Assembly: GCF_020405205.1 (NCBI RefSeq) | Contig: NZ_CP084469.1 | Span: 558,001 to 622,000, forward strand | Direction of reading: 5' to 3' | DNA length: 64,000 bases | DNA from: Natrinema salinisoli | Lineage (GTDB): Archaea; Halobacteriota; Halobacteria; Halobacteriales; Natrialbaceae | In this document: positions 25,393 through 34,890 of the stretch, piece after piece | Layout: each line of letters opens with the position of its first letter | Numbering within the stretch: position 1 is the first letter of the stretch | Notes under the pieces: model-generated | Database searches by the model: none | The model's input: only the letters and a program-made list of their open reading frames with translations | What the model was told of the DNA's origin: nothing | Program-made: the position numbers and the translations under genes

Positions 25393-25671
25393 ATGAGCGA
25401 CGACGCCGTCAGCCCCGAGGAGGTCCGCCACGTCGCGGATCTGGCCCGCGTCGACCTCGACGACGACGAGGTCGACCGGTTCACCGAGCAGTTCGCGGAC
25501 ATCCTCGAGTACTTCGAGACGCTAGATGAGGTGCCGGAAGTCGATCGGGACGCCGACCTCGCGAACGTAATGCGGCCGGACGAGGAACGCGCCTCCCTCG
25601 ACAGCGAGGAAGCGCTTCGGAACGCGCCGGAGACCGAGGACGGCTACTTCAAAGGACCGAACGTCTCGTAA
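25393..25671 (+). CDS. gatC: Aspartyl/glutamyl-tRNA amidotransferase subunit C
   Basis: A 92-residue protein from ATG 25393 (MSDDAVSPEEVRHVADLARV); an in-frame GTG at 25381 is less likely. It matches GatC along its length: an N-terminal helix, the central FTEQFADILEYFETLDEVPE region, and a C-terminal MRPDEE...NAPETEDGYFKGP motif. It wraps around GatA and stabilises the GatCAB complex that converts Glu-tRNAGln or Asp-tRNAAsn to the amide form. The gatA start is two bases after its stop. Confidence 0.95.
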   Translation: MSDDAVSPEEVRHVADLARVDLDDDEVDRFTEQFADILEYFETLDEVPEVDRDADLANVMRPDEERASLDSEEALRNAPETEDGYFKGPNVS

Positions 25672-25673
25672 CC

Positions 25674-26942
25674 ATGTCGGACAACATTTTCATCACCGAG
25701 GAACGGATCGAGGGCGCCGAGGACGGCCCCCTCGCCGGCAGGACTGTGGCAGTCAAGGACAACATCTCGACCGAGGGCGTTCGAACGACCTGCGGGTCGA
25801 AGATGCTCGAGGACTACGTCCCGCCCTACGACGCGACGGTCGTCGAACGGCTCACGGACGCCGGCGCGACGATCGTCGGCAAGGCCAACATGGACGAGTT
25901 CGGCATGGGAACGACCACCGAAACGTCGTACTTCGGCGAGACGGACAACCCCGCCGCACCGGGCCACGTCCCGGGCGGGTCTTCCGGTGGGTCCGCGGCC
26001 GCCGTCGCCGCCGGCGAGGCGGATCTCGCGCTGGGATCCGACACCGGCGGCTCCGTCCGCTGTCCCGCCGCGTTCTGCGGCGTCGTCGGCATCAAGCCCA
26101 CGTACGGCCTGGTCTCGCGGTACGGCCTCGTCGCCTACGGCAACAGCCTCGAGCAGATCGGGCCCTTCGGCGAGACCGTCGAGGACGCCGCGGCGCTGCT
26201 CGACGTGATCGCCGGGAGCGACGAACGGGATGCAACCACTCGTAGTGAGGGCGACGACTCGAGCTACGCCGCCGCCGCCACGGGCGACGTCGACGGACTC
26301 TCGATTGGCGTTCCCACGGAGCTACTCGAGGGGGCCGACGAGGGCGTCGTCGAGACTTTCTGGGACGCTATCGACGAGCTCGAGGACCGCGGCGCCGAGT
26401 ACCACGAGGTCTCCCTCCCCTCCGTCGAGCACGCGGTCGAAGCCTATTACGTGATCGCGATGTCGGAGGCCTCCTCGAACCTCGCGCGGTTCGACGGGGT
26501 TCGCTACGGGCGTTCGGGCGGCTACGACGGCAACTGGAACGAGGCCTTCGCGAAAGCCCGCGAGGAGGGCTTCGGCGACGAGGTCAAGCGCCGGATCCTG
26601 CTCGGGACCTACGCGCTCTCGGCGGGCTACCACGACAAGTACTACAAGAAGGCACAGGACGCCCGGGCGTGGGTCAAGCAGGACTTCGACGAGGCGCTGT
26701 CGGAGGCCGACGTGCTCGCGTCGCCGACGATGCCGGTCCCGCCGTTCGAACTCGGCGAGAGTCTGGACGATCCCCTCAAGTTGTACCTCGCCGACGCGAA
26801 CACGGTGCCGGTCAACCTCGCGGATCTGCCGGCGATCTCGATCCCGGCAGGCGAGACCGACGGGCTCCCCGTCGGCCTCCAGTTGGTCGGTCCTGCCTTC
26901 GGCGAGGAGCGGTTGATCCGCGCCGCGAGCGCGCTCGCCTGA
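25674..26942 (+). CDS. gatA: Aspartyl/glutamyl-tRNA amidotransferase subunit A
   Basis: A 422-residue amidase-signature enzyme. The Ser-cisSer-Lys triad is visible: Lys28 in VAVKDN, cis-Ser102 in PGGSSGGS and nucleophile Ser126 in SDTGGSVR. It releases ammonia from glutamine for tRNA-dependent amidation with GatB (not here) and GatC. Slightly shorter than bacterial GatA because the N-terminus is trimmed, as usual in haloarchaea. Confidence 0.96.
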   Translation: MSDNIFITEERIEGAEDGPLAGRTVAVKDNISTEGVRTTCGSKMLEDYVPPYDATVVERLTDAGATIVGKANMDEFGMGTTTETSYFGETDNPAAPGHVPGGSSGGSAAAVAAGEADLALGSDTGGSVRCPAAFCGVVGIKPTYGLVSRYGLVAYGNSLEQIGPFGETVEDAAALLDVIAGSDERDATTRSEGDDSSYAAAATGDVDGLSIGVPTELLEGADEGVVETFWDAIDELEDRGAEYHEVSLPSVEHAVEAYYVIAMSEASSNLARFDGVRYGRSGGYDGNWNEAFAKAREEGFGDEVKRRILLGTYALSAGYHDKYYKKAQDARAWVKQDFDEALSEADVLASPTMPVPPFELGESLDDPLKLYLADANTVPVNLADLPAISIPAGETDGLPVGLQLVGPAFGEERLIRAASALA

Positions 26943-27000
26943 CGAATCGACGGGAGACCGATCCGATATCGATGGGGCAACACAACTCATTGGGCATAGA

Positions 27001-27046
27001 TTTTTATACCAATTTCGCTAACAATAGTCGTAATCAACCAGTGGTT
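27001..27046 (+). promoter_or_regulatory. TATA-like box and short inverted repeat before a hypothetical gene
   Basis: TTTTTATAC at 27001-27009 fits an archaeal TATA element, about 51 bases before the ATG at 27060. AACCAGTGGTT at 27036-27046 (5-base arms, one central base) lies between box and start and could be an operator. Confidence 0.45.
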
Positions 27047-27059
27047 GGGTTAGAATGTC

Positions 27060-27473
27060 ATGAAGATCGCACAGAACCAGGAAGTCGAGTTCGACGAGTT
27101 CTCGAGGGCGTGTGACCTCGTCGAGGCGTATTTCGGCGACACAATCGACGACGTCGCGTTGCACGCACCCGTGTCGCGTCGACAGCTCATCGCCGTTCTC
27201 GCTCGCGCACAGCTCTCGGGACGCCAGTTCACGATCGACGGGCTGACCCGACAGGGCGAGGTCGTCTACCAGTCGAACACCGAGACCCTCCTCTGGCTCG
27301 ACGGCGGGTTCTGGACCGATATGCGCGGGCAACACCACCTCGAACCCAACGAGGGACGAGCCGCACGGGAGGTCCACCGACGGCTCATCGAGGCCCTCGA
27401 CGGCGACGTTTCGTACTATAACCGCGAACGGGATCCGTTCGTTCTCATCGAGCGATTCGATCCCTACGAGTAA
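27060..27473 (+). CDS. Conserved-looking haloarchaeal hypothetical protein
   Basis: A 137-residue soluble acidic protein (MKIAQNQEVEFDEFSRACD). No membrane segment, Cys pair or known catalytic motif. Recognisable features are a central QLIAVLARAQLSGRQFTIDG and an LLWLDGGFWTDMRGQHH stretch. Codon use and acidic composition support a real gene; I do not recognise the family. The well-formed promoter suggests independent expression. Confidence 0.78.
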   Translation: MKIAQNQEVEFDEFSRACDLVEAYFGDTIDDVALHAPVSRRQLIAVLARAQLSGRQFTIDGLTRQGEVVYQSNTETLLWLDGGFWTDMRGQHHLEPNEGRAAREVHRRLIEALDGDVSYYNRERDPFVLIERFDPYE

Positions 27474-27550
27474 CGCCCGGCGGCAGGACGGCGATCGAGT
27501 CGTGCTGTTCCGTACCGGTGTGTCGTCGCTGTCGCGGCCACAGCGTATTC

Positions 27551-28378
27551 ATGTCCGGCACTTATTCGTCAGCGAACAGTACTTGCGCTGTGTCCGTTGC
27601 GCCGGATCCCGACGAAATATTCGAGCGGGCGGTCGCGGAAGGCGAACGGCGGCTCGACCAGTCGCTCCTCGAGCTCACGGCGACGAGCTTTATCGCGGGG
27701 TTTACCATCGTCTTCGGCATCGCCACGCTGGGCGTCGTCGACGCACTGGTCGAACCCCAGTTCGGTGAGGTCGCACACGTCGCGGGTGCGCTCACCTTCG
27801 GGATCGGCGTCGTCTTCCTCGTCGTCGGGCGGTCGGAACTGTTCAACGAGAACTTCTTCGATCCGGCCGCGAAGGCGGTCGATGCGGACGATTCGTGGCT
27901 GCTCTGGCCGCTCTTTCGTCTGTGGATCGTCACCCTCGTCGTCAACCTCGTCGGCGGATTCCTCTTTGCACTCGTTTTCGCTGTCGACGGCGTCCTTCCG
28001 TCGGGGTCGGCACACGCCCTGTCCCGGACCGCCGAGGGGATCGTCAATCGACCGATACGAGGAATGTTCGCGAGCGCCATCATCGGGGGCGCGCTCGTGA
28101 GCCTCCTGTCGTTCCTCTTGGAGGCCGTCAACAGCGTCGGCAGTCGCATCACGATGGCGTACGTCGTCGGATTCCTGCTGGCTCTGGGCCCCTTCGATCA
28201 CGTGATCGTCACTGCCATCCACGTCTTTTTCGGGCTTCTCTTCGGCGCCGGCGTCAGCTACGGATCGCTGGTCGAGACCGTCGTCATCGCGACCGCGGGG
28301 AACCTCGTCGGCGGAATCGGACTGGTCACGTTCACGCACGTCGCACAGGTACACGGTGCAACGGAATCGAACGGCTGA
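27551..28378 (+). CDS. Formate/nitrite transporter (FNT) family channel
   Basis: About 275 residues from ATG 27551 (MSGTYSSANST); the upstream part of the frame from 27518 is less plausible. Six hydrophobic segments follow an amphipathic N-terminal helix (DEIFERAVAEGERRLDQS). FNT features: a GRSELFNENFF motif in the third segment region, and LGPFDHVIVTAIHVF near the fifth, where the family's central-pore His is expected. FNT channels carry formate, nitrite, hydrosulfide or related anions. NirK is encoded about 4 kb away, which makes nitrite an attractive but unproven substrate. Confidence 0.88.
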   Translation: MSGTYSSANSTCAVSVAPDPDEIFERAVAEGERRLDQSLLELTATSFIAGFTIVFGIATLGVVDALVEPQFGEVAHVAGALTFGIGVVFLVVGRSELFNENFFDPAAKAVDADDSWLLWPLFRLWIVTLVVNLVGGFLFALVFAVDGVLPSGSAHALSRTAEGIVNRPIRGMFASAIIGGALVSLLSFLLEAVNSVGSRITMAYVVGFLLALGPFDHVIVTAIHVFFGLLFGAGVSYGSLVETVVIATAGNLVGGIGLVTFTHVAQVHGATESNG

Positions 28379-28533
28379 CTCCGGCGAAACCGGACTAGAT
28401 GGCCGGTTCGCCGTCGACGAACCGATGAATCACCGAAAATGGGGTCGCGGTATCGAACGCTCGAGGCGCTCTCGGCGCGACGAATCGGGGACGATCGGGG
28501 GCCGAATCCGGCTCGACCGTCAGACCGGGCGGC

Positions 28534-28893
28534 TCACTCCTCGTACGCGAGGTTCATGATCCACTGCGAGAAGGCGTCGCTGTTGGGATCGACCTCTTCC
28601 TCACCGATGAACGGCGAGAGCATGTCGCCGGCCATCAACAGGGTGAAATCGAGGTCTCGAGCGGTCGGCGAGATGTAGTATGTGTTGTGCCCGTCGTAGA
28701 CGGTTTCCTCGCGGTCGACGAGTTCCTTCTCGACGAGCGATTCGACGATCCGGCTGCCCTTCCGCGAGGAGACGTCCAGTTCCTTCCAGAAATCGCTCTG
28801 GTGAATCCCCCCGGACTCGCGAACGAGCTCGAGGCCGGCCCGCTCGTCCTCGGAGAGCTCGGCTTCGGCCGCCGAAACGCTCACGGTGACCAC
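28534..28893 (-). CDS. Winged-helix (MarR-like, DUF7343-type) regulator
   Basis: A 119-residue protein with a winged helix at residues ~14-75 (SGGIHQSDFWKELDVSSRKGSRIVESL is the recognition region). The C-terminal part is a short helical tail. It resembles haloarchaeal MarR-like small regulators that I associate with DUF7343; no ligand-binding domain is visible. The target is unknown. Confidence 0.82.
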   Translation of the reverse strand: MVTVSVSAAEAELSEDERAGLELVRESGGIHQSDFWKELDVSSRKGSRIVESLVEKELVDREETVYDGHNTYYISPTARDLDFTLLMAGDMLSPFIGEEEVDPNSDAFSQWIMNLAYEE

Positions 28894-29050
28894 CTCGCCG
28901 TGCGCGCGGCTACAGGCAGGAGTGCGTCCATATCCATACGAGATGGAGCGAGCCGCTTAAATGTGCCCTTCCCCGTCGAGCACCGATTATCGGCACCGCC
29001 TTCGGTTGCCGCTTCGTTCTCGATCCCCGCGACGGCCGCGATCGCGGCCG

Positions 29051-29830
29051 TCACTCGGCCCGTGTACTTCCCTCGAGACCCGTCTCGAGCGCGTCGTCGG
29101 CGAGTCTGACGTCGTCGTAGCTCGTCCGACAGGGCGGGCCGGGTGCGAAGGCGTACTGCTCCGTCTCGGGGCCGAGTGCAATCAGCGAGGACGATTTCGT
29201 CCCGAACCCGTCCCGGTGGATGCAGACCCCGTACTCGTGATCGCCGAGCACGTCGCCCGCTCGCTCGAGCCAGTCCAGTACGGTCTCGTCCGGATCTGTC
29301 GCGAGCGCGTCCCGCACCGCTCGGGCGTTCGCCGCCTGTTCCTCCCCGATGTCGGACCGAGCCGGGGGAGCGTCGACGTCGTCGACCGCGACGTTGACGA
29401 CGACGTGAACGCCGGGATCGAACGTCGTCAGGGAGAGCGCCCCGTCCCACTGGAAACAGAACGCGTCCGCCGCGTCAGCGACGACGAGGTAGAAACCGCT
29501 GTACTCGTCGTCCTCGACCGCATCCTCGACGATCGATTTCGCGTCGGCGGCGGACCGCGCCTCGAGCACGTCGGCGACGAGCAATCCCCGCGAGCGGTCA
29601 CCGGCGAGGTCGGCGTCGGTCCACTTGTTCGTGATCCCCGCGAAGACGCCGTGCTCGTTGTAGCCGATCCAGGTCCCGCCGGCCTCGGCGTCCCTGGGTG
29701 CGACGACCAGCGGCTCCTCGTCGTAGACGGCGGGCGGAACTGACTCCCGTCCCAGCGCCTCGTCACGATTCGCGGCGACTGCCACCGGTGCCTCGTCGAA
29801 GACCTGCCAGGCGAGCGTGAGCGTACACAC
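29051..29830 (-). CDS. NRDE family protein (TANGO2-like)
   Basis: A 259-residue protein starting MCTLTLAW, with the AANRDE signature at residues 19-24 that names the family. The N-terminal Cys2 recalls the Ntn-hydrolase fold. TGGTWIGYN-type sequence (GGTWIGYNEHGVFAGITN) follows. TANGO2 relatives have been linked to heme or lipid handling in eukaryotes; the archaeal role is unknown. Starts at MCTL because the Cys must be residue 2. Confidence 0.9.
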   Translation of the reverse strand: MCTLTLAWQVFDEAPVAVAANRDEALGRESVPPAVYDEEPLVVAPRDAEAGGTWIGYNEHGVFAGITNKWTDADLAGDRSRGLLVADVLEARSAADAKSIVEDAVEDDEYSGFYLVVADAADAFCFQWDGALSLTTFDPGVHVVVNVAVDDVDAPPARSDIGEEQAANARAVRDALATDPDETVLDWLERAGDVLGDHEYGVCIHRDGFGTKSSSLIALGPETEQYAFAPGPPCRTSYDDVRLADDALETGLEGSTRAE

Positions 29831-29908
29831 GCAACTGAATAGGAACGCCAGCGTCTTAACTTCGGTTCCAGCGGCAGTCCGATCGGTACCACCGGCGATC
29901 GATGGGAG

Positions 29909-31546
29909 TCACGCCGACTCGGTCACGTCCGTCCCCGCCTCGAGCAGTCGATCGCGAACCCGCTCGCGGTCGACGGTCCCCGACGTCGTCCGGGGAAGCG
30001 CGTCGGCGATACCGATCGTCTTCGGTCGCTTGAATCCGGCGAGGCGGTCGTCACAGTGGGCGCGGATCGATCGGGGCTCGAGCGAGTCGTCGCTGGCCGA
30101 TTCCGATGCCGGGCCGGGAACGACGAGCGCACCAACCCGCTCGCCCCACTCCTCGTCCGCGAGTCCGACGACCGCGGCGTCCTCGACGCGGGGATGGGCT
30201 CGGAGCGCAGCGACGACGTCGCCGGGATCGACGTTCTCGCCGCCGGTCACGATGCGGTCACTCCGACGGTTGAGAACCCACAGGCGTCCGTCGTCGTCCT
30301 CGTAGCCGACGTCCCCGGTGTGTAAGCCGCGTTCGTCGATGGCCGCCGCAGTCTTCTCGTCGTCGAGATAGCCGGGTGTCACCGTCGGCCCCGAAACCAC
30401 GAGCTCCCCTTGCTGGCCGGGATCGACCGTCGCGCCGGTCTCGTCGACGACGGACACGTCGGTGAAGAGCAACGGCTGGCCGACGGTTCCCTCGTGGGTC
30501 CCGGTCTCCGCCGGCGTCGCCGTCGCGATCTGGGACGCGGTCTCGGTCATGCCGTAGGTCGGATGGACCGGAACACCCGCGTCTCGGAACCGCTCGAGCA
30601 ACTCGCTCGAGGCCGGCGCGCCGCCGAGTAGCACGAATCGCAACGCGTCGGCCGGCTCCCAGCCGGCATCCAGCAGCCGCTTGCACATCGTCGGGACGAA
30701 CGAGACGCCGGTCACGTCGTACGTTTCGAGGACCCGAGACGTCGATTCCGCGTCGAACTCGCGCTGAATCACGACCGTCGTGCCGTACAGCACCGATCGG
30801 ATCACGGGTGCCAGTCCGCCCATGTGGTACATCGGAAGGCAACACAGCCACCGATCGGTCGGCGTCACACCGAGCCGAAACGCGGAGGCCGTGGCACTCG
30901 CGACGAGATTGCCGACCGTCAGTCGGACGGCCTTCGGCTCGCCCGACGTCCCGGACGTGAACATGATCAGTTGCGTGTCGTCGCGCTCGAGGGGGACCGG
31001 CTCGACCGCTCGAGACCACTCGCGATCGGCGTCGCTCGCTCCGCTCGAGTCCGACGGGAGCAGCGATCGGACTCGTTCACAGCCGGGATCGTCCACCGAC
31101 CGGAGATCGATGGAATCGGTATCTGCCGAATCGATCGGCTCGATTTCGGCCGCGACCTCGCGAGCGGCGTCCTCGGTGCTCCCGTCGCAGACGAGCGTGG
31201 TCGGGTCGGTTCGCTCGACCTTCGCCGCGAGTTCGCCGATCGTCTCGCGGACGTTCAGCGGGAGCACGGTCGTGCCGGTTCGCATCGCGGCGAAGAAGAT
31301 CGTCGCGAAGGCGGGTCTGGTCGGCATGAGAAGGGCGATCCGCTGGCCGTCATCGCCCCCACCGTCGGATTCGCCGGCAGTCACGGCCTCGAGGGCCGAC
31401 GCGACGCGGTCGACTCGCCGATCGAACTCGCGGAAGCTCCACTCGAATCCCGTCTCGGTATCGACCAGCGCCGTCCGCTGTGGCGTCGCCGCCGTCCGGT
31501 GTGCGACGAGGTCTCGAGTCGGCCAGTCGGTCGGCTCGCCCATCAT
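29909..31546 (-). CDS. menE: o-Succinylbenzoate-CoA ligase
   Basis: About 545 residues; start ATG at 31544-31546 (or the next codon), which overlaps the menC stop as ATGA. The open frame continues upstream to 32035 but that part is a shadow of menC. AMP-binding motifs: MFTSGTSGEPKAV, PTYGMTE, GYEDDDGRLWVLNRRSDRI and a C-terminal Lys in TTSGTVDR-type context. It activates o-succinylbenzoate to its CoA ester in menaquinone synthesis; the context of menC and menA supports MenE over other acyl-CoA ligases. Confidence 0.93.
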   Translation of the reverse strand: MMGEPTDWPTRDLVAHRTAATPQRTALVDTETGFEWSFREFDRRVDRVASALEAVTAGESDGGGDDGQRIALLMPTRPAFATIFFAAMRTGTTVLPLNVRETIGELAAKVERTDPTTLVCDGSTEDAAREVAAEIEPIDSADTDSIDLRSVDDPGCERVRSLLPSDSSGASDADREWSRAVEPVPLERDDTQLIMFTSGTSGEPKAVRLTVGNLVASATASAFRLGVTPTDRWLCCLPMYHMGGLAPVIRSVLYGTTVVIQREFDAESTSRVLETYDVTGVSFVPTMCKRLLDAGWEPADALRFVLLGGAPASSELLERFRDAGVPVHPTYGMTETASQIATATPAETGTHEGTVGQPLLFTDVSVVDETGATVDPGQQGELVVSGPTVTPGYLDDEKTAAAIDERGLHTGDVGYEDDDGRLWVLNRRSDRIVTGGENVDPGDVVAALRAHPRVEDAAVVGLADEEWGERVGALVVPGPASESASDDSLEPRSIRAHCDDRLAGFKRPKTIGIADALPRTTSGTVDRERVRDRLLEAGTDVTESA

Positions 31547-32631
31547 GGATCCCACACGTCCGAGACGCCGAGCCCCTTGGCTTGCGGGACGACCGCCGAC
31601 CCCTTCTCGAGCAGGACGGGATCGCGACCCAGATCGGTCGCGAGCAGTTCGCCCGTGGCCAGCCCGCAGGCCGGAACGTCGGGGATCGCCGCCGCGAGGT
31701 GGACGGCACCCGTCCGCGCGACGACACCGTCGATGGTGGTCGTCACCAGCGGCGTGATGTCGACTTCCGTCACCCAGGCCGCGACCTTGCGGGCGACGTC
31801 GATCCCGCCGAGCGCCATCGGTTTCAGGACGGCGACGTCCGCCGCATCGGCGTCGCAGATCGCATCGACGCCGTGCTCGAGTAACCCTTCGTCGAGCGCG
31901 ATCGAGACGCCGCCGCTCCTGGCTCGGAGGTCCGCGTGCCCTTCGAGCGCCCCCGCGGGCAACGGCTGCTCGAGGATCGAGAGCCCGAGGTCCGAAAACG
32001 CATCGAGCGCCGATTCCGCTTCCTCGTAGGTCCACGCCTCGTTGGCGTCGGCGCGCAGTTCGACGGTCGATCCGACGGTCTCACGTACGCGGCGGACGCG
32101 TTCTACGTCTTCCTCGACGCTGCGGAGACCGACTTTCAGCTTACAGCAGTCGAACCCGCGGTCGACGGCTCGCTGTGCCTCGTCGGCGGTTTCGGACGGC
32201 GACCCGTCGCCGATGGTCGCGTTGACGGGAACCCGACCGACCATCGGTCCCTGTCCGAGGTAGCGGTACAGCGGCGTCGGCTCGCGAGACGCCTGCAGGT
32301 CGGCCAGCGCCAGCGAGAGCGCGTGTCGGGCCGCGACCTGCCGGTCGACGGCCTCGAGTGCCCCGCTCGGCCCGTCCGTCCGAATCGCGTCCTGTGCCCG
32401 CTCGAGCGCCCGTTCGCAGTCGGCGTGGGACTCGGTCCAGCCGGGGAGCGGCGTCGCTTCGCCGTAGCCGACGGCCGATCGAGAGCGAGCGTCGGCCGTC
32501 CCGTCTTCGTCGAACAGCCGGACCAGAAAGCCGTCACGGGAGTCGATCGTCCCGTCGGCCGTCTCGAGCGCCTCGGTGAGCTCGAGCGAGAACGGCCGGT
32601 ACTCGAGGGAAAGGGAGCCGGTCGCGTTCAT
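31543..32631 (-). CDS. menC: o-Succinylbenzoate synthase
   Basis: About 362 residues from ATG 32631, overlapping the menA stop by four bases. Enolase-superfamily (MLE/OSBS group) signatures: KLKVGL with the KxK-type catalytic Lys region, ELRADANEAW (metal Asp), EQPLP, ALDEGL (metal Asp) and VLKPMALGG with the opposite catalytic Lys. It dehydrates SHCHC to o-succinylbenzoate. Member of the menA-menC-menE overlapping operon. Confidence 0.93.
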   Translation of the reverse strand: MNATGSLSLEYRPFSLELTEALETADGTIDSRDGFLVRLFDEDGTADARSRSAVGYGEATPLPGWTESHADCERALERAQDAIRTDGPSGALEAVDRQVAARHALSLALADLQASREPTPLYRYLGQGPMVGRVPVNATIGDGSPSETADEAQRAVDRGFDCCKLKVGLRSVEEDVERVRRVRETVGSTVELRADANEAWTYEEAESALDAFSDLGLSILEQPLPAGALEGHADLRARSGGVSIALDEGLLEHGVDAICDADAADVAVLKPMALGGIDVARKVAAWVTEVDITPLVTTTIDGVVARTGAVHLAAAIPDVPACGLATGELLATDLGRDPVLLEKGSAVVPQAKGLGVSDVWDP

Positions 32632-33572
32632 AGGATCACCAGCCCTCCGGCGAAACAGACCGCGTATATCGCGAGCAGCTTGCCCGTCCCCTCGAGGGCC
32701 GGGTTGAGCGCCTCGCCGTCCGTTCGCGTACAGACCGTTCGCGCGATCATCGCAGCGTAGGGCAGCGTGACGAGCGGGAGCAACACGCCGGGACCGAGGC
32801 CCGCCGCCGCCCAGAACCAGAGAGGAACGACGTAGGCGAGCGCGAGCAGGGAGACGTACTCGAGACGGCTCCACCGGTAGCCGAGCCGGACTGCGAGGGT
32901 TCGCTTGCCGGTCCCGGCGTCAGTCTCCTTGTCGCGAATGTTGTTCACCACGAGGATGGCCGTCGAGATGCCGGCGACCGGCAGGCTCGCCGCGACGGCG
33001 TCTCGGGTGAGCGTTCCGACGGGGATGGCCGTCGTCAGCGGTTCCGCGAGAACAGCTGCGGCTTGCACGTAGTACGTCCCCGTGACGGCGACGAGACCGA
33101 AGAAGACGAATACGAAGAGGTCGCCCAGTCCGTGGTAGCCCAGCGGATAGGGGCCGCCCGTGTACGCCCACCCGCAGAAGACGCTCACGAGCCCGACGAT
33201 CAGGATCGGGAGGCCCCCGATATAAACGAGATAGGTGCCGGTGATGATCGCCAGCCCGAAGGTGACGAACGTGGCGAGTTTGACCTGCTCGGGCGAGATG
33301 AGTCCCGACTGGGTGACGCGGGTGAATCCCTCCCGATCCTCCGTATCGGCGCCCTTGATCGCGTCGTAGTAGTCGTTCGCGAAATTCGTCCCGATCTGTA
33401 TCAGTGCCGCACCGACGAAGGCGAACAGTGCCGGCAGCGGCGCGAACACCCCCTCGTGGACCGCGAGTCCCGTCCCCACGATAATGGGGGCCGCAGCCGC
33501 GGGCAAGGTCTGGGGGCGGGCCGCCATCAGCCACGCCTTCGTCCGTGAGATTTCGACCTCGGCCGAACTCAT
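32628..33572 (-). CDS. menA: 1,4-Dihydroxy-2-naphthoate polyprenyltransferase
   Basis: A 314-residue UbiA-family membrane enzyme with about nine hydrophobic segments. The Asp-rich motif [20 protein letters not shown] (near residue 65) fits the prenyl-diphosphate site of MenA, and [18 protein letters not shown] is the second Asp motif. It joins DHNA with the polyprenyl tail to form demethylmenaquinone. First gene of a three-gene unit; menC and menE follow with ATGA overlaps. Confidence 0.95.
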   Translation of the reverse strand: MSSAEVEISRTKAWLMAARPQTLPAAAAPIIVGTGLAVHEGVFAPLPALFAFVGAALIQIGTNFANDYYDAIKGADTEDREGFTRVTQSGLISPEQVKLATFVTFGLAIITGTYLVYIGGLPILIVGLVSVFCGWAYTGGPYPLGYHGLGDLFVFVFFGLVAVTGTYYVQAAAVLAEPLTTAIPVGTLTRDAVAASLPVAGISTAILVVNNIRDKETDAGTGKRTLAVRLGYRWSRLEYVSLLALAYVVPLWFWAAAGLGPGVLLPLVTLPYAAMIARTVCTRTDGEALNPALEGTGKLLAIYAVCFAGGLVIL

Positions 33573-33637
33573 TGTTCGAATGTGCCACTCGAGAGAGTGT
33601 CAACGTTGGCATTGCGGGTCGGGGTTCCGGGGCTCGT

Positions 33638-34852
33638 CTACGTCGGCGGGATCGCCACCTCGAGGGACCCCATATCGAAAAACGCCGTCTCGTACCCCTG
33701 ATGGCGTGCCGCTTGCGGCGACGATTCGATCACGATCCGCACCGAATCGCCCGGCCGAACGTCCGGAATCGATCGACCGTACGACAGGCCGAACGCGGCG
33801 TCGAGCGTTCCCTCGAGTTGCCGGTCGACGACCGTCGACCCGTTGCGTCCGATAACGGCCCGCATCGACATATTCACCAGCGGAACGCGGTTGTACGGCG
33901 TCCGCGGGGAGACGAGCAGGTATCGCTCCTCGCCGTCGGCCAGGCGCGAGCCGGCCTCGAGGAGCGTGACGACGAACGCCGCGTCACCGCTTCTCGGAAG
34001 GCCAGGGTCGGCGTTCGCGTCCGTATCCGCGTCCGAATCGACGAGACGAGTTCCCGGATAGTCGTCCGCCGGTGGGAGTGCGGAGTACGGAACGTCGGCA
34101 CCCCCTCCGTTCGCACCGCCGTCGGTACGGCGAGTCATCGGCTCGAGCGCTCCCCGTTCTCCCCAGCGCTCCTGCTCCAGTAACTCGAGGCCGTCGACGA
34201 TTTCCTCGCGGAACGCCCGATCGTAGGTGAGTTCGAACGTCGCGGTCCCACCCTCGGTGAACCGTCTCGCGAGGGAGCCGGTTCGACGCGTCGGAAGCGG
34301 CGGCAGGTCGACCCCGACGGTGTACGTGCCGTCGTCCGGCAGGGCGACGTTGTCGCCGAAATGGACGCCCATCTCCTGTGAGAGCATGGGCCACAGCGAC
34401 CGCGACGTGATCTCGTCGCCGTTCCGCGAGACCGTCACTCTCGGTTCGGCATCGCCGGGAAGGACGAGTCCGGTCTCCGGATCCCAGCAGACGAGCATGA
34501 GATGAACGCCGCGACCGGCAGGGGGCTCGACGATCCGTCGATAGGACCCGGTGACGACCCAGAACGGATGCGGGTACGTGAGCAACGGTGCCAGCGCGTA
34601 GTCACCGGCCTCGATCGGCTCGAGGATCCGCATCGATTTCCGATGTCCCGGGAGATAGACCGCCGCTGGTGGATCCTCGATCCGCGGAACCGGCGCGGTT
34701 CCCCCGCCGGTCTCGTCGCCGGTGTCCGCTCCGTTCCCGCTCTCGGCATCGTCGGTCGCCTCGCCGGACTCGCCGCTGGGCGCTCCACAGCCCGCGACGG
34801 CGAGCCCGACCGGAACCGCAGTCGTCCGCCGGAGGAACGTTCGTCGGTCCAT
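33638..34852 (-). CDS. Exported lipoprotein, possible iron-transport (P19/Tpd-like) protein
   Basis: A 404-residue protein with Tat/lipobox signal MDRRTFLRRTTAVPVGLAVAGC (Cys22), then an acidic linker and two beta-rich domains. Sequences such as YPHPFWVVTG, MLSQEMGVHFGDNVAL and YETAFFDMGSLEVAI recall the haloarchaeal family I associate with DUF7350, sometimes labelled iron transporter; the pattern of Met, His and Asp near beta strands suggests P19-type metal binding. It lies inside the men block, between menA and menB, on the same strand. Confidence 0.72.
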   Translation of the reverse strand: MDRRTFLRRTTAVPVGLAVAGCGAPSGESGEATDDAESGNGADTGDETGGGTAPVPRIEDPPAAVYLPGHRKSMRILEPIEAGDYALAPLLTYPHPFWVVTGSYRRIVEPPAGRGVHLMLVCWDPETGLVLPGDAEPRVTVSRNGDEITSRSLWPMLSQEMGVHFGDNVALPDDGTYTVGVDLPPLPTRRTGSLARRFTEGGTATFELTYDRAFREEIVDGLELLEQERWGERGALEPMTRRTDGGANGGGADVPYSALPPADDYPGTRLVDSDADTDANADPGLPRSGDAAFVVTLLEAGSRLADGEERYLLVSPRTPYNRVPLVNMSMRAVIGRNGSTVVDRQLEGTLDAAFGLSYGRSIPDVRPGDSVRIVIESSPQAARHQGYETAFFDMGSLEVAIPPT

Positions 34853-34890
34853 ATCTCCTGTCGCCTCGATCTCCCTCGGTCAGTCGTTCG

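Noticed and set aside
28376-28405. CCGG-rich inverted sequences after the FNT gene as a terminator
   Set aside because: Arms are short and no T-run follows; too weak to list.
31547-32035. N-terminal extension of the menE frame
   Set aside because: It is a shadow of menC; the AMP-ligase homology begins at the ATG overlapping the menC stop.
32632-32874. N-terminal extension of the menC frame
   Set aside because: It overlaps menA in another frame, is Arg-rich, and the ATG at 32631 gives an exact four-base overlap with the menA stop.
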